64,000 nucleotides of DNA, from assembly GCF_900100495.1 (NCBI RefSeq), contig NZ_FNCT01000019.1, positions 1 through 64,000 of the forward strand, read 5' to 3'. This DNA is from Pseudomonas benzenivorans (GTDB lineage: Bacteria > Pseudomonadota > Gammaproteobacteria > Pseudomonadales > Pseudomonadaceae). The notes beneath the pieces were generated by a model. The model had not been told where the DNA came from. It worked only from the letters and a program-made list of their open reading frames with translations, and did not search any database. The first letter of the stretch is position 1, and every line of letters starts with the position of its first letter. Of the stretch, positions 15,862 through 24,563 are shown in pieces. The position numbers and the translations under genes are program-made.

Positions 15862-16755
15862 CTAACGGGGCGTGCCGAATACCTGCGTCCAGTAGATTCC
15901 CGAGTCACTCTCGGGATTGACTGCATAGGCGGCCCCCATCTCGGTGAAATGCAGGTTCATGATATTCGGGCAGTGCGTCGGGCTGGCCAGCCAGCCGGAT
16001 ACCGCCTGTTGCGCAGATAGGTGGCCGGCGGCGAGGTTTTCTCCGATTTGTCGCCAGTCGTAGCCGGCGCGCTTGGCGCGCACGTCCGCATAGTTGCCAT
16101 CGCGCCCCTGATGACTGAAGTAGTTGCGCGCCGCCATGTCGCGGCTATGCGCCAGGGCGGATTTGGCCAGTTGCGCATTCCAGCTGACTGGTGGCGCCGC
16201 GTCGAATGCCTGGCTGCCACAGTTTCGCGGGGTGGCGCGGGCTTGGTTGACCTGTTGCAGGATCGCCCTCCCCGCTGCCTGCCAGTCGCCCAGCTCAGGC
16301 GGCTGCAGGGAGCGTGCGAAGATCACCTGCCAGGTATTGGCTTTGCGCAAAACGCCGATCTCTGCGTACCGCGGATCCAATAGCAGGCTGCAATGGTGCT
16401 GCTTGAGCGCGCTCATCACGGTATTGACGTTCGCAGGCCCCCTCAGCGCAATCACCTGCGCCGCAGCGACCTGATAGCCAGACCGCTGCAGGGCGCGCTG
16501 CAATTGCGCCTCGGAAGCCACCAGCACCCGCGCCAACCGGCCGTCGGGCGCAAGCGGGCCCAGCGACTCGCTTTGCCGGCCCTGGCAGGCTGGGGGTGAT
16601 TGGCGATACTTGTTGATCAGTGTGACCAACGTCCGGTTGTCAGAGGCCTGGGCGGTAGCGCCAGCGAGCAGCGCAGCGAGCAGCGCCACCCAGGGCCGGA
16701 GGCGCTTGCCAGAGGGGCGCCGGGGTTCGACCAACGGTTCTGGCACAGCGAGCAT
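15862..16755 (-). CDS. Secreted CAP-domain protein, paralogue 2 (297 aa)
   Basis: This is a paralogue of the protein at 7550-8401 with the same two-part layout: a signal/anchor segment (WVALLAALLAGATAQAS), an N-terminal region with two Cys (SPPACQGR, HHCSLLLD), and a CAP domain with HSRDMAARNYFSHQGRDG, RQIGENLAAG, VSGWLASPTHCPNIMNL and EMGAAYA. ATG 16755 is the best start; the open frame continues upstream without a better site. Having several CAP paralogues within 12 kb suggests local gene duplication. Confidence 0.8.
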   Translation of the reverse strand: MLAVPEPLVEPRRPSGKRLRPWVALLAALLAGATAQASDNRTLVTLINKYRQSPPACQGRQSESLGPLAPDGRLARVLVASEAQLQRALQRSGYQVAAAQVIALRGPANVNTVMSALKQHHCSLLLDPRYAEIGVLRKANTWQVIFARSLQPPELGDWQAAGRAILQQVNQARATPRNCGSQAFDAAPPVSWNAQLAKSALAHSRDMAARNYFSHQGRDGNYADVRAKRAGYDWRQIGENLAAGHLSAQQAVSGWLASPTHCPNIMNLHFTEMGAAYAVNPESDSGIYWTQVFGTPR

Positions 16756-16988
16756 GATGTTTGTCACCACCTTCAGTTGTGCGGATGCTGTTTGCTTGCC
16801 CTGTCCAGGCAAACTGTAGACCACGGCCGCGCCGCACGCGCTTGAGACTGCTTGCGGCAAAGCCGGCTGGCTGCGGCCTCGAATCCCGCGTGCTCAAGTC
16901 TGCTATCCGGCTTCGCGTGGGCCTACGCTGCGCCTGGGCACACACGACCGCCGCAAGGCCCGCTCCTGCGCAACTGAAAAGCGTCCGG

Positions 16989-17330
16989 CTAACCCAGCTG
17001 ATCGACCATCACCGCGTTGGTATAGATCAAGCTGCCGTCACTCGCCCGATGCCCGACCAGGTGGAATTGGCCGCGCTGATCGCCTTCGCTGAGGTAGACC
17101 CGCCATTTGCAATCGGACAAGGGCCCGCATTCCTCCGGCGTGATCAGCTCCATCGTGCTCATGTCGACATCGACCATGACTTCAGACTCGTGGGTCTGCT
17201 GCAGACGCTCTTCGGCCTGCTCCAGGCGCACATGGTCGGGCTCGCTGACATGAAAATGGAACTGTCCCATCGGGGTGGATTTCTGGGCGCCGCTGGCTTT
17301 GCACCAGCCTTCGATGGTCAAGGTGTTCAT
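16989..17330 (-). CDS. Conserved hypothetical protein (113 aa)
   Basis: No family was recognised. The protein is small, soluble and acidic, with HFHVSEPDHVRLEQAEERLQ in the middle and paired Cys in ECGPLSDCKWRV. It has no signal peptide or membrane segment. ATG 17330 is preceded by GGAGGAGG, a very strong ribosome-binding site. Convergent or parallel partners are not obvious; the nearest gene on the same strand is the universal stress protein 320 bases upstream. Confidence 0.6.
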   Translation of the reverse strand: MNTLTIEGWCKASGAQKSTPMGQFHFHVSEPDHVRLEQAEERLQQTHESEVMVDVDMSTMELITPEECGPLSDCKWRVYLSEGDQRGQFHLVGHRASDGSLIYTNAVMVDQLG

Positions 17331-17650
17331 GGCAAGACCTCCTCCAGTGGATTTCCGGGCTCCACGCCCGCATCTCTGAATTTTAGACAATCGAGGTCGA
17401 CGCCTGTTGGCTCAGGACCGGCGGCGAAACGCAAGGATGGACACGGGCCGCAGGAGTAAAGGGCTTGCTGACGGCCCCGGTGGCGACCATGAGGCAGATG
17501 GGCAGGGACGGGACCCGCCCTCGGGGTTACATCCGGAGTTGCCGAGCATCCGGGCGAGCGTCAGTCGCAACTCGCCCGCGCAGTAGCGCCAGGCGCAGAT
17601 CAGCCGTTCGGCAGGACGGTCGCGCGCCGCGCGCCCATCCGGCAAGACCG
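17331..17650. other. Intergenic stretch, nothing recognised
   Basis: This 320-base GC-rich gap between the hypothetical gene and the universal stress protein gene shows no credible ORF, hairpin with T-tract, or repeat that I can identify. Confidence 0.4.
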
Positions 17651-18079
17651 CTACTTGACCAGCAGCACCGGCACTGGCACGCCATGCACCACCCGGCTGG
17701 CCACCGAGCCCATCAGCAGATTGCCCAGGCTGCTCATGCCACGGGTGCCCATCACCACGGTATCGCAGCCGAATTCCTCGACCGCGTGGGTCACCGCGGC
17801 CACCACTTCGCCCAACGCCTCATGGGCCTCGCAGCGGACATTGGCCGCCGCCAGCGGCGCCAGCGCCTCGGCATTGATCTCCCGCGCATGCTTGAGGGCG
17901 CTGGCATTGAACTGTTCGATCATGGTGGCCGAACCGAAGTCGCCAAAGAAGGTGGGTTCGGCCTGCACGTTGAGCACATGCACCGACAGGCCCGAAGTGC
18001 TCCGAGCGGAATCCACCAGGTATTGAATGGCCCGCTTGGCGCTGGGCGAACCGTCGAATGGAACCAGTACGTTACGCAT
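17651..18079 (-). CDS. Universal stress protein, paralogue 1 (142 aa)
   Basis: UspA-fold protein. It begins RNVLVPFDGSPSAKRAIQYL and ends with the ATP-binding signature MGTRGMSSLGNLLMGSVASRVVH (G-x2-G-x9-G-S pattern), then VPVPVLLVK. ATP-binding Usps act as homodimers in stress adaptation, for example under oxygen limitation in pseudomonads. ATG 18079 is chosen because GGGGGAA is just upstream and the conserved domain starts there. A paralogue is at 23137-23568. Confidence 0.9.
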   Translation of the reverse strand: MRNVLVPFDGSPSAKRAIQYLVDSARSTSGLSVHVLNVQAEPTFFGDFGSATMIEQFNASALKHAREINAEALAPLAAANVRCEAHEALGEVVAAVTHAVEEFGCDTVVMGTRGMSSLGNLLMGSVASRVVHGVPVPVLLVK

Positions 18080-18187
18080 AATTTCCCCCTGACTGACGAT
18101 GCTGTTACGACCGTGGCAAGCATAGTCCCAGATACCCGCCGCAGCCCGTTGACCCACGTCAACGCCCGCCGCCGATCACCCCATCCG

Positions 18188-18868
18188 TCAGCCACCCAGG
18201 GCGATGGTGGCGCCGACCAGGGCAACGCCCAGCGCGGTGAACACCAGCGCGGTGAGCCACGGCCGGCGGGCACCGGCAAAGCGACCGTAGCCCAGGCCGA
18301 TGAGCAACAGCATGCCCAGGGCGATCGCATTGGAAGCACGCAGGGCCTGCCAGGGGTCTGCGAGCAGCACGAACGGCAGCACCACCGGCAGGGTGGAGAG
18401 GAACACCAGCAGGAACACCGCCAGTGCCGCACGCAGATCGGCCCAGCCCAGCAGCAGCCGTGTCCGCGGCAACTGCAGCGCCAGCAGACGCTGGTGCAGG
18501 TTCTGCACCTCCTCGGCTTTCAGCACCTTGCCGAGCAGGACCGGCATGGCCTCGGCCAGCACCTCGGCAGCCTGCATCGAGCCCGGCGGCGCCTTGCGCA
18601 GGCGCTGCCACTGACGCCAGGCATGGCCACGCTCAGCCAGGCGGTTGAGCAGCAGCATGCAGCCATCCACCAGGCCCCAGGCCAGGTTGCAGCCCAGGCT
18701 GGCGACCAGGAGTTCGCGCACCGAACTTTCCCCGCTGCTGGCCACGCTGAAGCTGCCGGTGAAGGTCAGCACCATGAGCAGGCCGAACAGCACTTCCGAC
18801 ATGCGCGACACCGGGTCGAGAGCCGCCTCTGCCGAGGCCTTCCCGTCGTCCTGCTGCTGACTCGTCAT
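18188..18868 (-). CDS. VIT1/CCC1-like integral membrane protein (226 aa)
   Basis: It starts with a polar segment and then DPVSRMSEVLFGLLMVLTFT, followed by an amphipathic LNRLAERGHAWRQWQRLRKA region and three further membrane helices at the C-terminus. This resembles VIT1/CCC1-family iron/manganese transporters and related DUF-type proteins; the metal-binding domain of the plant enzymes is not evident, so the substrate is uncertain. ATG 18868 follows AGGGTG. It is upstream of the universal stress protein on the same strand, 108 bases away, so they may share a transcript. Confidence 0.6.
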   Translation of the reverse strand: MTSQQQDDGKASAEAALDPVSRMSEVLFGLLMVLTFTGSFSVASSGESSVRELLVASLGCNLAWGLVDGCMLLLNRLAERGHAWRQWQRLRKAPPGSMQAAEVLAEAMPVLLGKVLKAEEVQNLHQRLLALQLPRTRLLLGWADLRAALAVFLLVFLSTLPVVLPFVLLADPWQALRASNAIALGMLLLIGLGYGRFAGARRPWLTALVFTALGVALVGATIALGG

Positions 18869-19067
18869 AGTCACCCTACCTGGTCAGATTTCACCGGCGC
18901 CAGTATCCAGTGTGCAGCTAATGCGCCTTGCCGCCAGTGGCTGCGCTGAAATTTCCGGCGTGCCCACGGCAGCCCGCCCGGCCGGCGACGCGCCGGACCG
19001 CCCCGGCGTTTTAATGCGCGGCTGATTGCGGTAGGCTCGGCAGCTTCTTTGATAGGAGTAATGCCCC

Positions 19068-19349
19068 ATGGCCCGAGCCACTGCCCGTCACATCCTGGTT
19101 GCCAGCGAAGCCAAGTGCAACGAACTGAAAGCCGCTATCGAAGCCGGCGCCGACTTCGCCCAAGTGGCCAAAGACAACTCCACCTGCCCGTCCAGCCGCA
19201 ACGGCGGCGACCTCGGCTCGTTCGGCCCGGGCCAGATGGTCAAGGAATTCGACAGCGTGGTGTTCAGCGCGCCGCTGAATGTCGTGCAGGGTCCGGTGAA
19301 GACCCAGTTCGGCTATCACCTGCTGGAAGTCACCAGCCGCCAGGACTGA
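19068..19349 (+). CDS. ppiC: Parvulin-type peptidyl-prolyl isomerase (93 aa)
   Basis: A single rotamase domain catalysing cis-trans isomerisation of peptidyl-proline bonds. Key family segments are present: ARHILVASEAKCNEL, FAQVAKDNSTCPSSRNGGDLG, SFGPGQMVKEFDSVVF and the final FGYHLLEV. There is no signal peptide, so it is cytoplasmic like E. coli PpiC, and the length is the same. AGGAG lies eight bases upstream of ATG 19068. Confidence 0.93.
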   Translation: MARATARHILVASEAKCNELKAAIEAGADFAQVAKDNSTCPSSRNGGDLGSFGPGQMVKEFDSVVFSAPLNVVQGPVKTQFGYHLLEVTSRQD

Positions 19350-19439
19350 GACCGACCGGCCCCACGCTCCGCGGCGGCGTGTGGGGCCCAGGCCGACGCC
19401 GTTCGGCGCAGCGATGGCCAGCCGCTGGCTTCACCCGGC

Positions 19440-19556
19440 TTATTGCGACGTAGCGAACGCCTGCGTCCAGTAGCTCGCCGCATCGCGCCGCGGATCGACC
19501 GCGTAGGCGGCGCCCGTCTCGGTGAAGTCCGGGTTCATGCCGTTGCAGCAGTGCGC
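19440..19556 (-). pseudogene. 3' fragment of a CAP-domain gene
   Basis: The minus-strand translation GMNPDFTETGAAYAVDPRRD through the stop at 19440 matches the last ~37 residues of the CAP proteins at 7550 and 15862 (for example LMNPQFSELGAAYAVDPKSD). Upstream of this the similarity ends and the catalytic-core-like motifs are missing. It is a relic of a third family member, directly downstream of the CMD-family gene. Confidence 0.7.
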
Positions 19557-19590
19557 CTTGCAGGGCACCTTCGGCACGGCGCCAGTCGCC

Positions 19591-19923
19591 CTAGGTTTTC
19601 GACGCGGCCCGCTCCAGCACATCGTCCACCCAGCTCAAGGCCGCAATGACGGTCGGGAAACCTATGGTGCTGGTGATCGACAGCAAGGCGTGGCGGATCT
19701 GCTCCGGGCTGGCGCCCGCCTCCAGCGCCCGCCGGGCATGGCTGTGCACCGCGCCCTCGGAGCGGATGGCCGCCGCGGCGCCGAGCTGGACCAGCTGGAT
19801 GACCTGCTCGTCCAGCGGGCCTGCCTGCCGCACCGCCGTGCCCAGCGCCTCGATGGCGCCGAAGTAATCCGGGTATTGCTTGCGAAAGCGCTGATAGGTC
19901 TCGAGCTCTCTCTTCTTCTCCAT
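19591..19923 (-). CDS. Carboxymuconolactone decarboxylase/AhpD-family protein (110 aa)
   Basis: The CMD domain is seen in IQLVQLGAAAAIRSEGAVHSHARRALEAGAS, a helical core; the usual redox CxxC of AhpD is replaced here (SEGAVHSH), so peroxidase-type chemistry through paired Cys is unlikely. Function is therefore uncertain; CMD-fold proteins without Cys exist. The start ATG 19923 has GGAG upstream and is the only start that gives a family-sized protein; the longer open frame upstream is GC-driven. Confidence 0.78.
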   Translation of the reverse strand: MEKKRELETYQRFRKQYPDYFGAIEALGTAVRQAGPLDEQVIQLVQLGAAAAIRSEGAVHSHARRALEAGASPEQIRHALLSITSTIGFPTVIAALSWVDDVLERAASKT

Positions 19924-20207
19924 GCTGGTCTCCTCGTGTTGGGCATACACCGTGGGCCGCCCTTCCGGCTCGGGCAGGACGGCTACGTTCAGGGTAGTCC
20001 GCCTGCGGCGGAAGATGACGGGACGGAGCCCCGGCGCGGACGACGCCTTGCAACAGCGGGCGTTGGCCGCCGAGCACTTCGCTCGCGCCCACGCGGGAGC
20101 CTGGGCGCCAGTGCGGCGCCGGGTTCGACTGCCCTGGGCGCGCCCGGCGCCTGGGCAGGTATACTGCCGCCCCATTCGCCCCTCCACGCGACAGCCGCGG
20201 ACCTTCC

Positions 20208-20456
20208 ATGACCAGCAATCACTCGCCTGACCCCACGCTCGCCGCCCAGGCTGGCGACGCTGCAGCCAATGCGGCCGCACCGGCCCCCGCCAAACAAGCC
20301 GGCACTACGGGCTTTGCCTCGCTGTTCTCAGCCGCCGCGCTCGCCGCGGGCAAGAACGACGGCCAGCCCTGGCACCAGAAGGGTAATAAATCCGCTCACG
20401 AGAAGAAGATCGGCCCGGCGCCGAATGGCACTCGCCGTTCCATGGGCAAACGCTAA
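20208..20456 (+). CDS. Small basic conserved protein (82 aa)
   Basis: No family name known. The N-terminal half is Ala/Pro-rich and low in complexity; the C-terminal half (GQPWHQKGNKSAHEKKIGPA, ending RRSMGKR) is Lys/Arg/His-rich and looks conserved among pseudomonads as far as I recall. It has no membrane segment and could bind nucleic acid, but that is only a charge-based guess. It converges with eamA. Confidence 0.55.
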   Translation: MTSNHSPDPTLAAQAGDAAANAAAPAPAKQAGTTGFASLFSAAALAAGKNDGQPWHQKGNKSAHEKKIGPAPNGTRRSMGKR

Positions 20457-20485
20457 GCCTGCTGCCACGCGCTTGGCCGGCACGT

Positions 20486-21364
20486 TCACGCCAGGCGCAG
20501 ACGCCCGAACAGCCAGCCGCCCCAGACGTTGATCAGCAGCCCGAGCAGGACCAACAGCGCGCCGAGCAGTTGCAGGGCGCCCAGGTGTTCGTCGAGCAGC
20601 AGCGCCGCAGAACTCAGCCCGACCACCGGCACCAGCAGCGAGAACGGCGCCACCTGGCTGACCGGGTAGCGCGACAGCAGCCGGCTCCATAGGCCGTAGC
20701 CGAGCAGCGTTGCACCGAAGGCCAGGTAGACCAGCACCAGGATCGAGTCCAGGCCGATGCCGCGCAGCGCGCTCTCGATCGCCGCGGGGCCTTCCAGCCA
20801 CCAGGACAGCGCCAGGAACGGCAGCGGCGGCACCAGGCTGCCCCAGACCACCAGGCCGACCAGATCCACCTTGCCGAGCTTGCGCGTGACGATATTGCCC
20901 AGCGCCCACATGGCCGCGGCGCAGATGGTCAGGACGAAGCCGGCGAGGGTCATGCTGCGCTCGCCCTGCAGGCCGATCAGCAGCAGGCCGCCGGCCGCCA
21001 CCAGCAGGCCTAGCAGATTGCCGGCGCGCAGCCGTTCGCCGAGCATCAGCGCGGCGAACAACAGGGTGAAGAACGCCTGGGCCTGCAGCACCAGCGAGGC
21101 CAGCCCGGCCGGCATGCCCACCGCCATGGCGGAGAACAGGAAGGCGAACTGGCCGAGCGAGATGGTCAGGCCATAGGCCAGCAACCAGCGCAGCGGCAGC
21201 TGCGGGCGCCGGATGAAGAGGATCGCCGGGAAGGCCGCGAGCAGGAAGCGCAGCGCGCCCAGCAGCATCGGCGGCATGTCGTGCAGGCCGACCTTGATCA
21301 CCACGAAGTTCAGGCCCCAGACGCCGATCACCAGCAGGGCCAGCAGCAGATCCTTGGGCGACAT
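20486..21364 (-). CDS. eamA: EamA-type DMT exporter (292 aa)
   Basis: Ten predicted transmembrane segments in two EamA repeats. The protein closely resembles E. coli EamA, the O-acetylserine/cysteine exporter, with the same WGLNFVVIKVGLH start, FPAI..., GLTISLGQFAFLF, GMPAGLASLVLQAQAFFT and VAPFSLLVPVVGLSSAALLL segments. It would export cysteine-pathway metabolites across the inner membrane. Start at 21364 matches the E. coli N-terminus. It is a single-gene unit facing the TSUP transporter gene. Confidence 0.88.
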   Translation of the reverse strand: MSPKDLLLALLVIGVWGLNFVVIKVGLHDMPPMLLGALRFLLAAFPAILFIRRPQLPLRWLLAYGLTISLGQFAFLFSAMAVGMPAGLASLVLQAQAFFTLLFAALMLGERLRAGNLLGLLVAAGGLLLIGLQGERSMTLAGFVLTICAAAMWALGNIVTRKLGKVDLVGLVVWGSLVPPLPFLALSWWLEGPAAIESALRGIGLDSILVLVYLAFGATLLGYGLWSRLLSRYPVSQVAPFSLLVPVVGLSSAALLLDEHLGALQLLGALLVLLGLLINVWGGWLFGRLRLA

Positions 21365-21550
21365 GGCGCTTCCTCATCACGGGCGAGCGGCCATTAGAAC
21401 AGTTGCGCTCGATCGCCTGCATACACAGTCGGGGAAGAAAAAAACCACACAGCCCCGCTCGCCATCCTTCGCGGGCGATCCAGGGCGGACGCCATTCAGC
21501 AAAACCCGAAGCTTTGCTAACCTGCGCGCTTTGCCGCCGCAGTCGCCCTT

Positions 21551-22285
21551 ATGAGCCTGTCCGATTTCCTGCTGTTCGCGCTTCCCGCGGTGTTCCTCAC
21601 CGGGCTGTCCAAGGGCGGTTTCGGCGGTGCCCTGGGCGGTATCGCGGTGCCGCTGCTGGCACTGAGCACCTCGCCGACGCAGGCGGCGGCGATCATGCTG
21701 CCGATCCTCTGCCTGGCCGATGTGGTGGGGCTGAAGGCCTATTTCGGCAAGTGGGATGTGGCCAACCTGAAGGTGATGCTGCCCGGCGCGCTGATCGGCA
21801 TCGCCATCGGCTCGCTGACCTTCGGCCTGCTCGATGAACGGCTGATCGGCCTGCTGATCGGGGTGATCGCCGTGGCCTTCGTGCTGCTCGGGTCGATCGG
21901 CGGCAACCAGGCACCGCGCCCGCTGCAAAAGACTCGCGGCACGCTGCTCTCGAGCCTGGCCGGCTTCACCAGCTTCGTCGCCCACGCCGGCGGCCCGCCG
22001 GTGATGATGCACCTACTGCCGCAGCAGCTGGACAAGCTGCGTTTCGTCGCCACCATCAACATGTTCTTCCTGCTGACCAACGCCCTGAAGCTGATCCCCT
22101 ATGCGGCGCTGGGGCAGTTCGGCGCGGACAACCTGCTGCTCAGCCTGATGCTCGCGCCCATCGTGCCGCTCGGCGTGTGGAGCGGCCTGTGGCTGCAATC
22201 GCGGGTCAACCACCTCTGGTTCTACCGCATCGCCCGGCTGGGCATGCTGCTGGCGGGATTCCAGCTGATCTGGCGCAATTTCTAA
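21551..22285 (+). CDS. TSUP/TauE-SafE family membrane transporter (244 aa)
   Basis: About eight hydrophobic segments with the family hallmarks GLSKGGFGGALGGIAVPLLA near the N-terminus and TSFVAHAGGPPVMMHLLPQ in the middle. TSUP proteins export sulfite, sulfoacetate or other organosulfur/organic anions; the exact substrate is not predictable. It is divergent from eamA, so two exporters for sulfur-related compounds may share the intergenic region, but this is only suggestive. Confidence 0.85.
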   Translation: MSLSDFLLFALPAVFLTGLSKGGFGGALGGIAVPLLALSTSPTQAAAIMLPILCLADVVGLKAYFGKWDVANLKVMLPGALIGIAIGSLTFGLLDERLIGLLIGVIAVAFVLLGSIGGNQAPRPLQKTRGTLLSSLAGFTSFVAHAGGPPVMMHLLPQQLDKLRFVATINMFFLLTNALKLIPYAALGQFGADNLLLSLMLAPIVPLGVWSGLWLQSRVNHLWFYRIARLGMLLAGFQLIWRNF

Positions 22286-22289
22286 CCCA

Positions 22290-22430
22290 GCACCTGTAGG
22301 AACCGGCTTGCTGTGGTCCGACGATCCGGCGATACGCGAGATCGTCGTCGGCGTGCTGGTCGGTCATGCCGCTGATGAAGTCCTGCAGCGCTGGTAGAAC
22401 TCCCACAGCGCGTGCTTCCCGGCCGGCGCC
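22290..22430 (-). pseudogene. Possible fragment of a coding gene, perhaps HD-domain
   Basis: In one minus-strand frame this reads LQDFISGMTDQHADDDLAYR, and in an adjacent frame ALRSIPQAPAGKHALWEFYQ. DFISGMTD-type endings occur in dGTPase-like HD-domain hydrolases. Frames are broken and no start is present. Weak identification. Confidence 0.25.
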
Positions 22431-22554
22431 TGGGGAATGCTTCTGAGCGCCTCGTGGTAGGCCTTGAGCAACCGAGCGCGCTTACCAAACGCGCGGCTGG
22501 CGCTCGCGCCACGACTCTGCTATCCAGGCGGGCACACGCCACAGGAGGATGCCG

Positions 22555-22743
22555 ATGAGCCGGGCCGAGTTTCACCAACAGCGCGCCGCACAGGCGGTCG
22601 CCGAGGCCAGACGGCTGTTGGCCGAGCGGGAAAGGTTGGGCGCGCGCTGGCTGCCCTGGGTGGCGACCGAGCTGTACCGGCTGAGCCCGCCCGCCTACGC
22701 GGCCATGGTGCGCCGCGAGCTGGAGCGGCTCAGCGCGCAATAG
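22555..22743 (+). CDS. Small hypothetical protein (62 aa)
   Basis: No family was recognised. It is a short, Arg/Glu/Ala-rich helical protein (EARRLLAERERLGARWLPWV) with a strong AGGAGG six bases before ATG 22555; the in-frame ATG at 22549 is too close to this site. It looks like an independent small gene between the fragment and a lipoprotein. Confidence 0.5.
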   Translation: MSRAEFHQQRAAQAVAEARRLLAERERLGARWLPWVATELYRLSPPAYAAMVRRELERLSAQ

Positions 22744-22872
22744 CCTCACCGGCGCGCCCACCTGGCCCGAGCAGCACGCCGATAGACACTATCGAGGCGA
22801 ATGATTTCTGCCTCGGCCGGGCAGCGACTAGCCTGTGGCACTCCATCGCAGCGCTCTGCAACAGGTGCCCCC

Positions 22873-23130
22873 GTGAAACGCTCGCTCGCCGCTCTCCTCG
22901 TCCCCCCCGCACTGCTGCTCGGCGCTTGTGCCGCGCAGCCCAGCCCGGCCGAACGACCCTACAGCGAGGCCGAAATCAAGCAGTTCGCCCTGGAGATGCT
23001 CAGCCGAAGCAGCCTGTCCCATGAGGATTACGAGAAGATCCGCCAGGCCCTGATGAACCCGCGGCAGCGCATGTCCAACGCGATCAAGGACCTCGACTCG
23101 CTCGAGCAACCGGCGGCCAAGCGCGGCTGA
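22873..23130 (+). CDS. Small lipoprotein (85 aa), GTG start
   Basis: Starting at GTG 22873 the protein begins VKRSLAALLVPPALLLGACA, a complete lipoprotein signal with lipobox LLGAC (Cys 19). The mature part is short, acidic and helical (YSEAEIKQFALEMLSRSSLS). No ATG gives this signal peptide, so GTG is the likely start even though the ribosome-binding site is weak. No family identified. It converges with the universal stress protein gene with only six bases between stops. Confidence 0.6.
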   Translation: MKRSLAALLVPPALLLGACAAQPSPAERPYSEAEIKQFALEMLSRSSLSHEDYEKIRQALMNPRQRMSNAIKDLDSLEQPAAKRG

Positions 23131-23136
23131 ATGCCG

Positions 23137-23568
23137 CTACTTCACCAGCAGCACCGGCACCGAGATCTCGTGGATCACCCGCGTGGCCACCGAGCCCAAC
23201 AGCATGCCGGTGAAGCTGCCCAGGCCGCGGGTGCCCATCACCAGGGTGTCGCACTGCAGCTGCTTGGCGGCATCGCTGATCTGTTCGGCCACGTTGCCCA
23301 GCACGGCATGGGTCTTGTGGGCGATGCCCGCCTCCTGCAACTGGTCGGCCGGCCAGGCGAGCACCTCCTTCGCCTCGGCCAGCAGCGACTGCTGCAGTTG
23401 TTCGATGAAATCGCTGGTCACGTACTCGCCGTACAGCAGCGGCTCATGCTGCACGTTGAGTAGATGCACCTCCAGCGTCGCGGCGTGATCGCGGGCGAAA
23501 TCGATCACGTACTGCAGGGCGCGTTTCGAGCTGTCCGAACCATCGAATGCCACCAATACCTTGCGCAT
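23137..23568 (-). CDS. Universal stress protein, paralogue 2 (143 aa)
   Basis: UspA fold with the same layout as the protein at 17651-18079: RKVLVAFDGSDSSKRALQYV at the start and MGTRGLGSFTGMLLGSVATRV near the end, containing the ATP-binding Gly pattern, then SVPVLLVK. ATG 23568 follows GAGGAGG. Two such genes within 6 kb, both single-domain and ATP-binding type, probably arose by duplication and diverged in regulation. Confidence 0.9.
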   Translation of the reverse strand: MRKVLVAFDGSDSSKRALQYVIDFARDHAATLEVHLLNVQHEPLLYGEYVTSDFIEQLQQSLLAEAKEVLAWPADQLQEAGIAHKTHAVLGNVAEQISDAAKQLQCDTLVMGTRGLGSFTGMLLGSVATRVIHEISVPVLLVK

Positions 23569-23837
23569 TGCCAACCTCCTCTGCTGACTCACGACAAGCA
23601 TAGACCAGCACCCCGGCCGGCCCGCTGACGCAGGTCAGCCAACCGGTCCGGGCGCCGCGGCGCGCCGTCGCCGACGGCATTCCCAGCGCCGGGCGTCAGG
23701 TCCTTCGCCCGGCAGTGGAATTCAAGGGTGCCAGTCGGCAGCGGACAGATTAAAATCCGCCGCCTGATCCGTCGCGCGGTGCAGCTGAAGCCACGCGAGC
23801 GGTTACTTATCCATCCGCACAGACCAAGAGAACCAGC

Positions 23838-24539
23838 ATGGGCGCACAGTGGAAAGCCAAACCTAAAGAAGCCGCCGCCAACGCCAGAGGCAAGATTTTT
23901 GGCCGGCTGGTGAAGGAAATCATGATCGCCGCGCGCAACGGCGCCGATCCGGACATGAACCCCAAGCTGCGTTTGGCCGTGCACCAGGCGAAAAAGGCCT
24001 CGATGCCCAAGGACACCCTGGAACGGGCGATCAAGAAAGGCGCGGGCCTGACCGGCGAGACCGTCAACTTCGAGCGCACCACCTATGAAGGCTTCGCGCC
24101 GCATCAGGTGCCGGTGATAGTCGAGTGCCTGACCGACAACATCAACCGCACCGTGGCGGAGATCCGCGTGCTGTTCCGCAAGGGCCAACTCGGCGCCAGT
24201 GGCTCGGTTACCTGGGACTTCGACCACGTCGGCCTGATCGAAGCCTCCAGCGACAGCGGCGCCGATCCGGAACTCGCGGCGATCGAAGCCGGTGCCCAGG
24301 ATTTCGAGCCGTCCGATGAAGGCAACACCCTGTTCATCACCGACCCGACCGATCTCGATGCGGTCAGCCGCGCCCTGCCGGAGCAGGGTTTCACCGTCAA
24401 CTCGGCGAACCTGGGCTATCGCCCGAAAAACCCGGTCACCAGCCTGACCGCCGAGCAGCTGGAAGAAGTCGAGGCCTTTCTCGAAGCCATCGACGCCCAC
24501 GACGACGTGCAGAACGTCTACGTCGGCCTGGCCGGCTGA
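23838..24539 (+). CDS. YebC/PmpR-family protein (233 aa)
   Basis: YebC-family proteins act as transcriptional regulators or translation factors that relieve ribosome stalling. The family start is recognisable (GAQWKAKPKEAAANARGKIF), followed by the conserved NPKLRLAVHQAKKASMPKDT and RAIKKGAG, and the strand-rich second half with ELAAIEAGAQDFE. The N-terminus is of the shorter YeeN-like type rather than the GHSKW start of canonical YebC, so this is likely the second paralogue in the genome. Confidence 0.9.
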   Translation: MGAQWKAKPKEAAANARGKIFGRLVKEIMIAARNGADPDMNPKLRLAVHQAKKASMPKDTLERAIKKGAGLTGETVNFERTTYEGFAPHQVPVIVECLTDNINRTVAEIRVLFRKGQLGASGSVTWDFDHVGLIEASSDSGADPELAAIEAGAQDFEPSDEGNTLFITDPTDLDAVSRALPEQGFTVNSANLGYRPKNPVTSLTAEQLEEVEAFLEAIDAHDDVQNVYVGLAG

Positions 24540-24563
24540 CGGCCCGGTAGCGGACGGCAGCGC

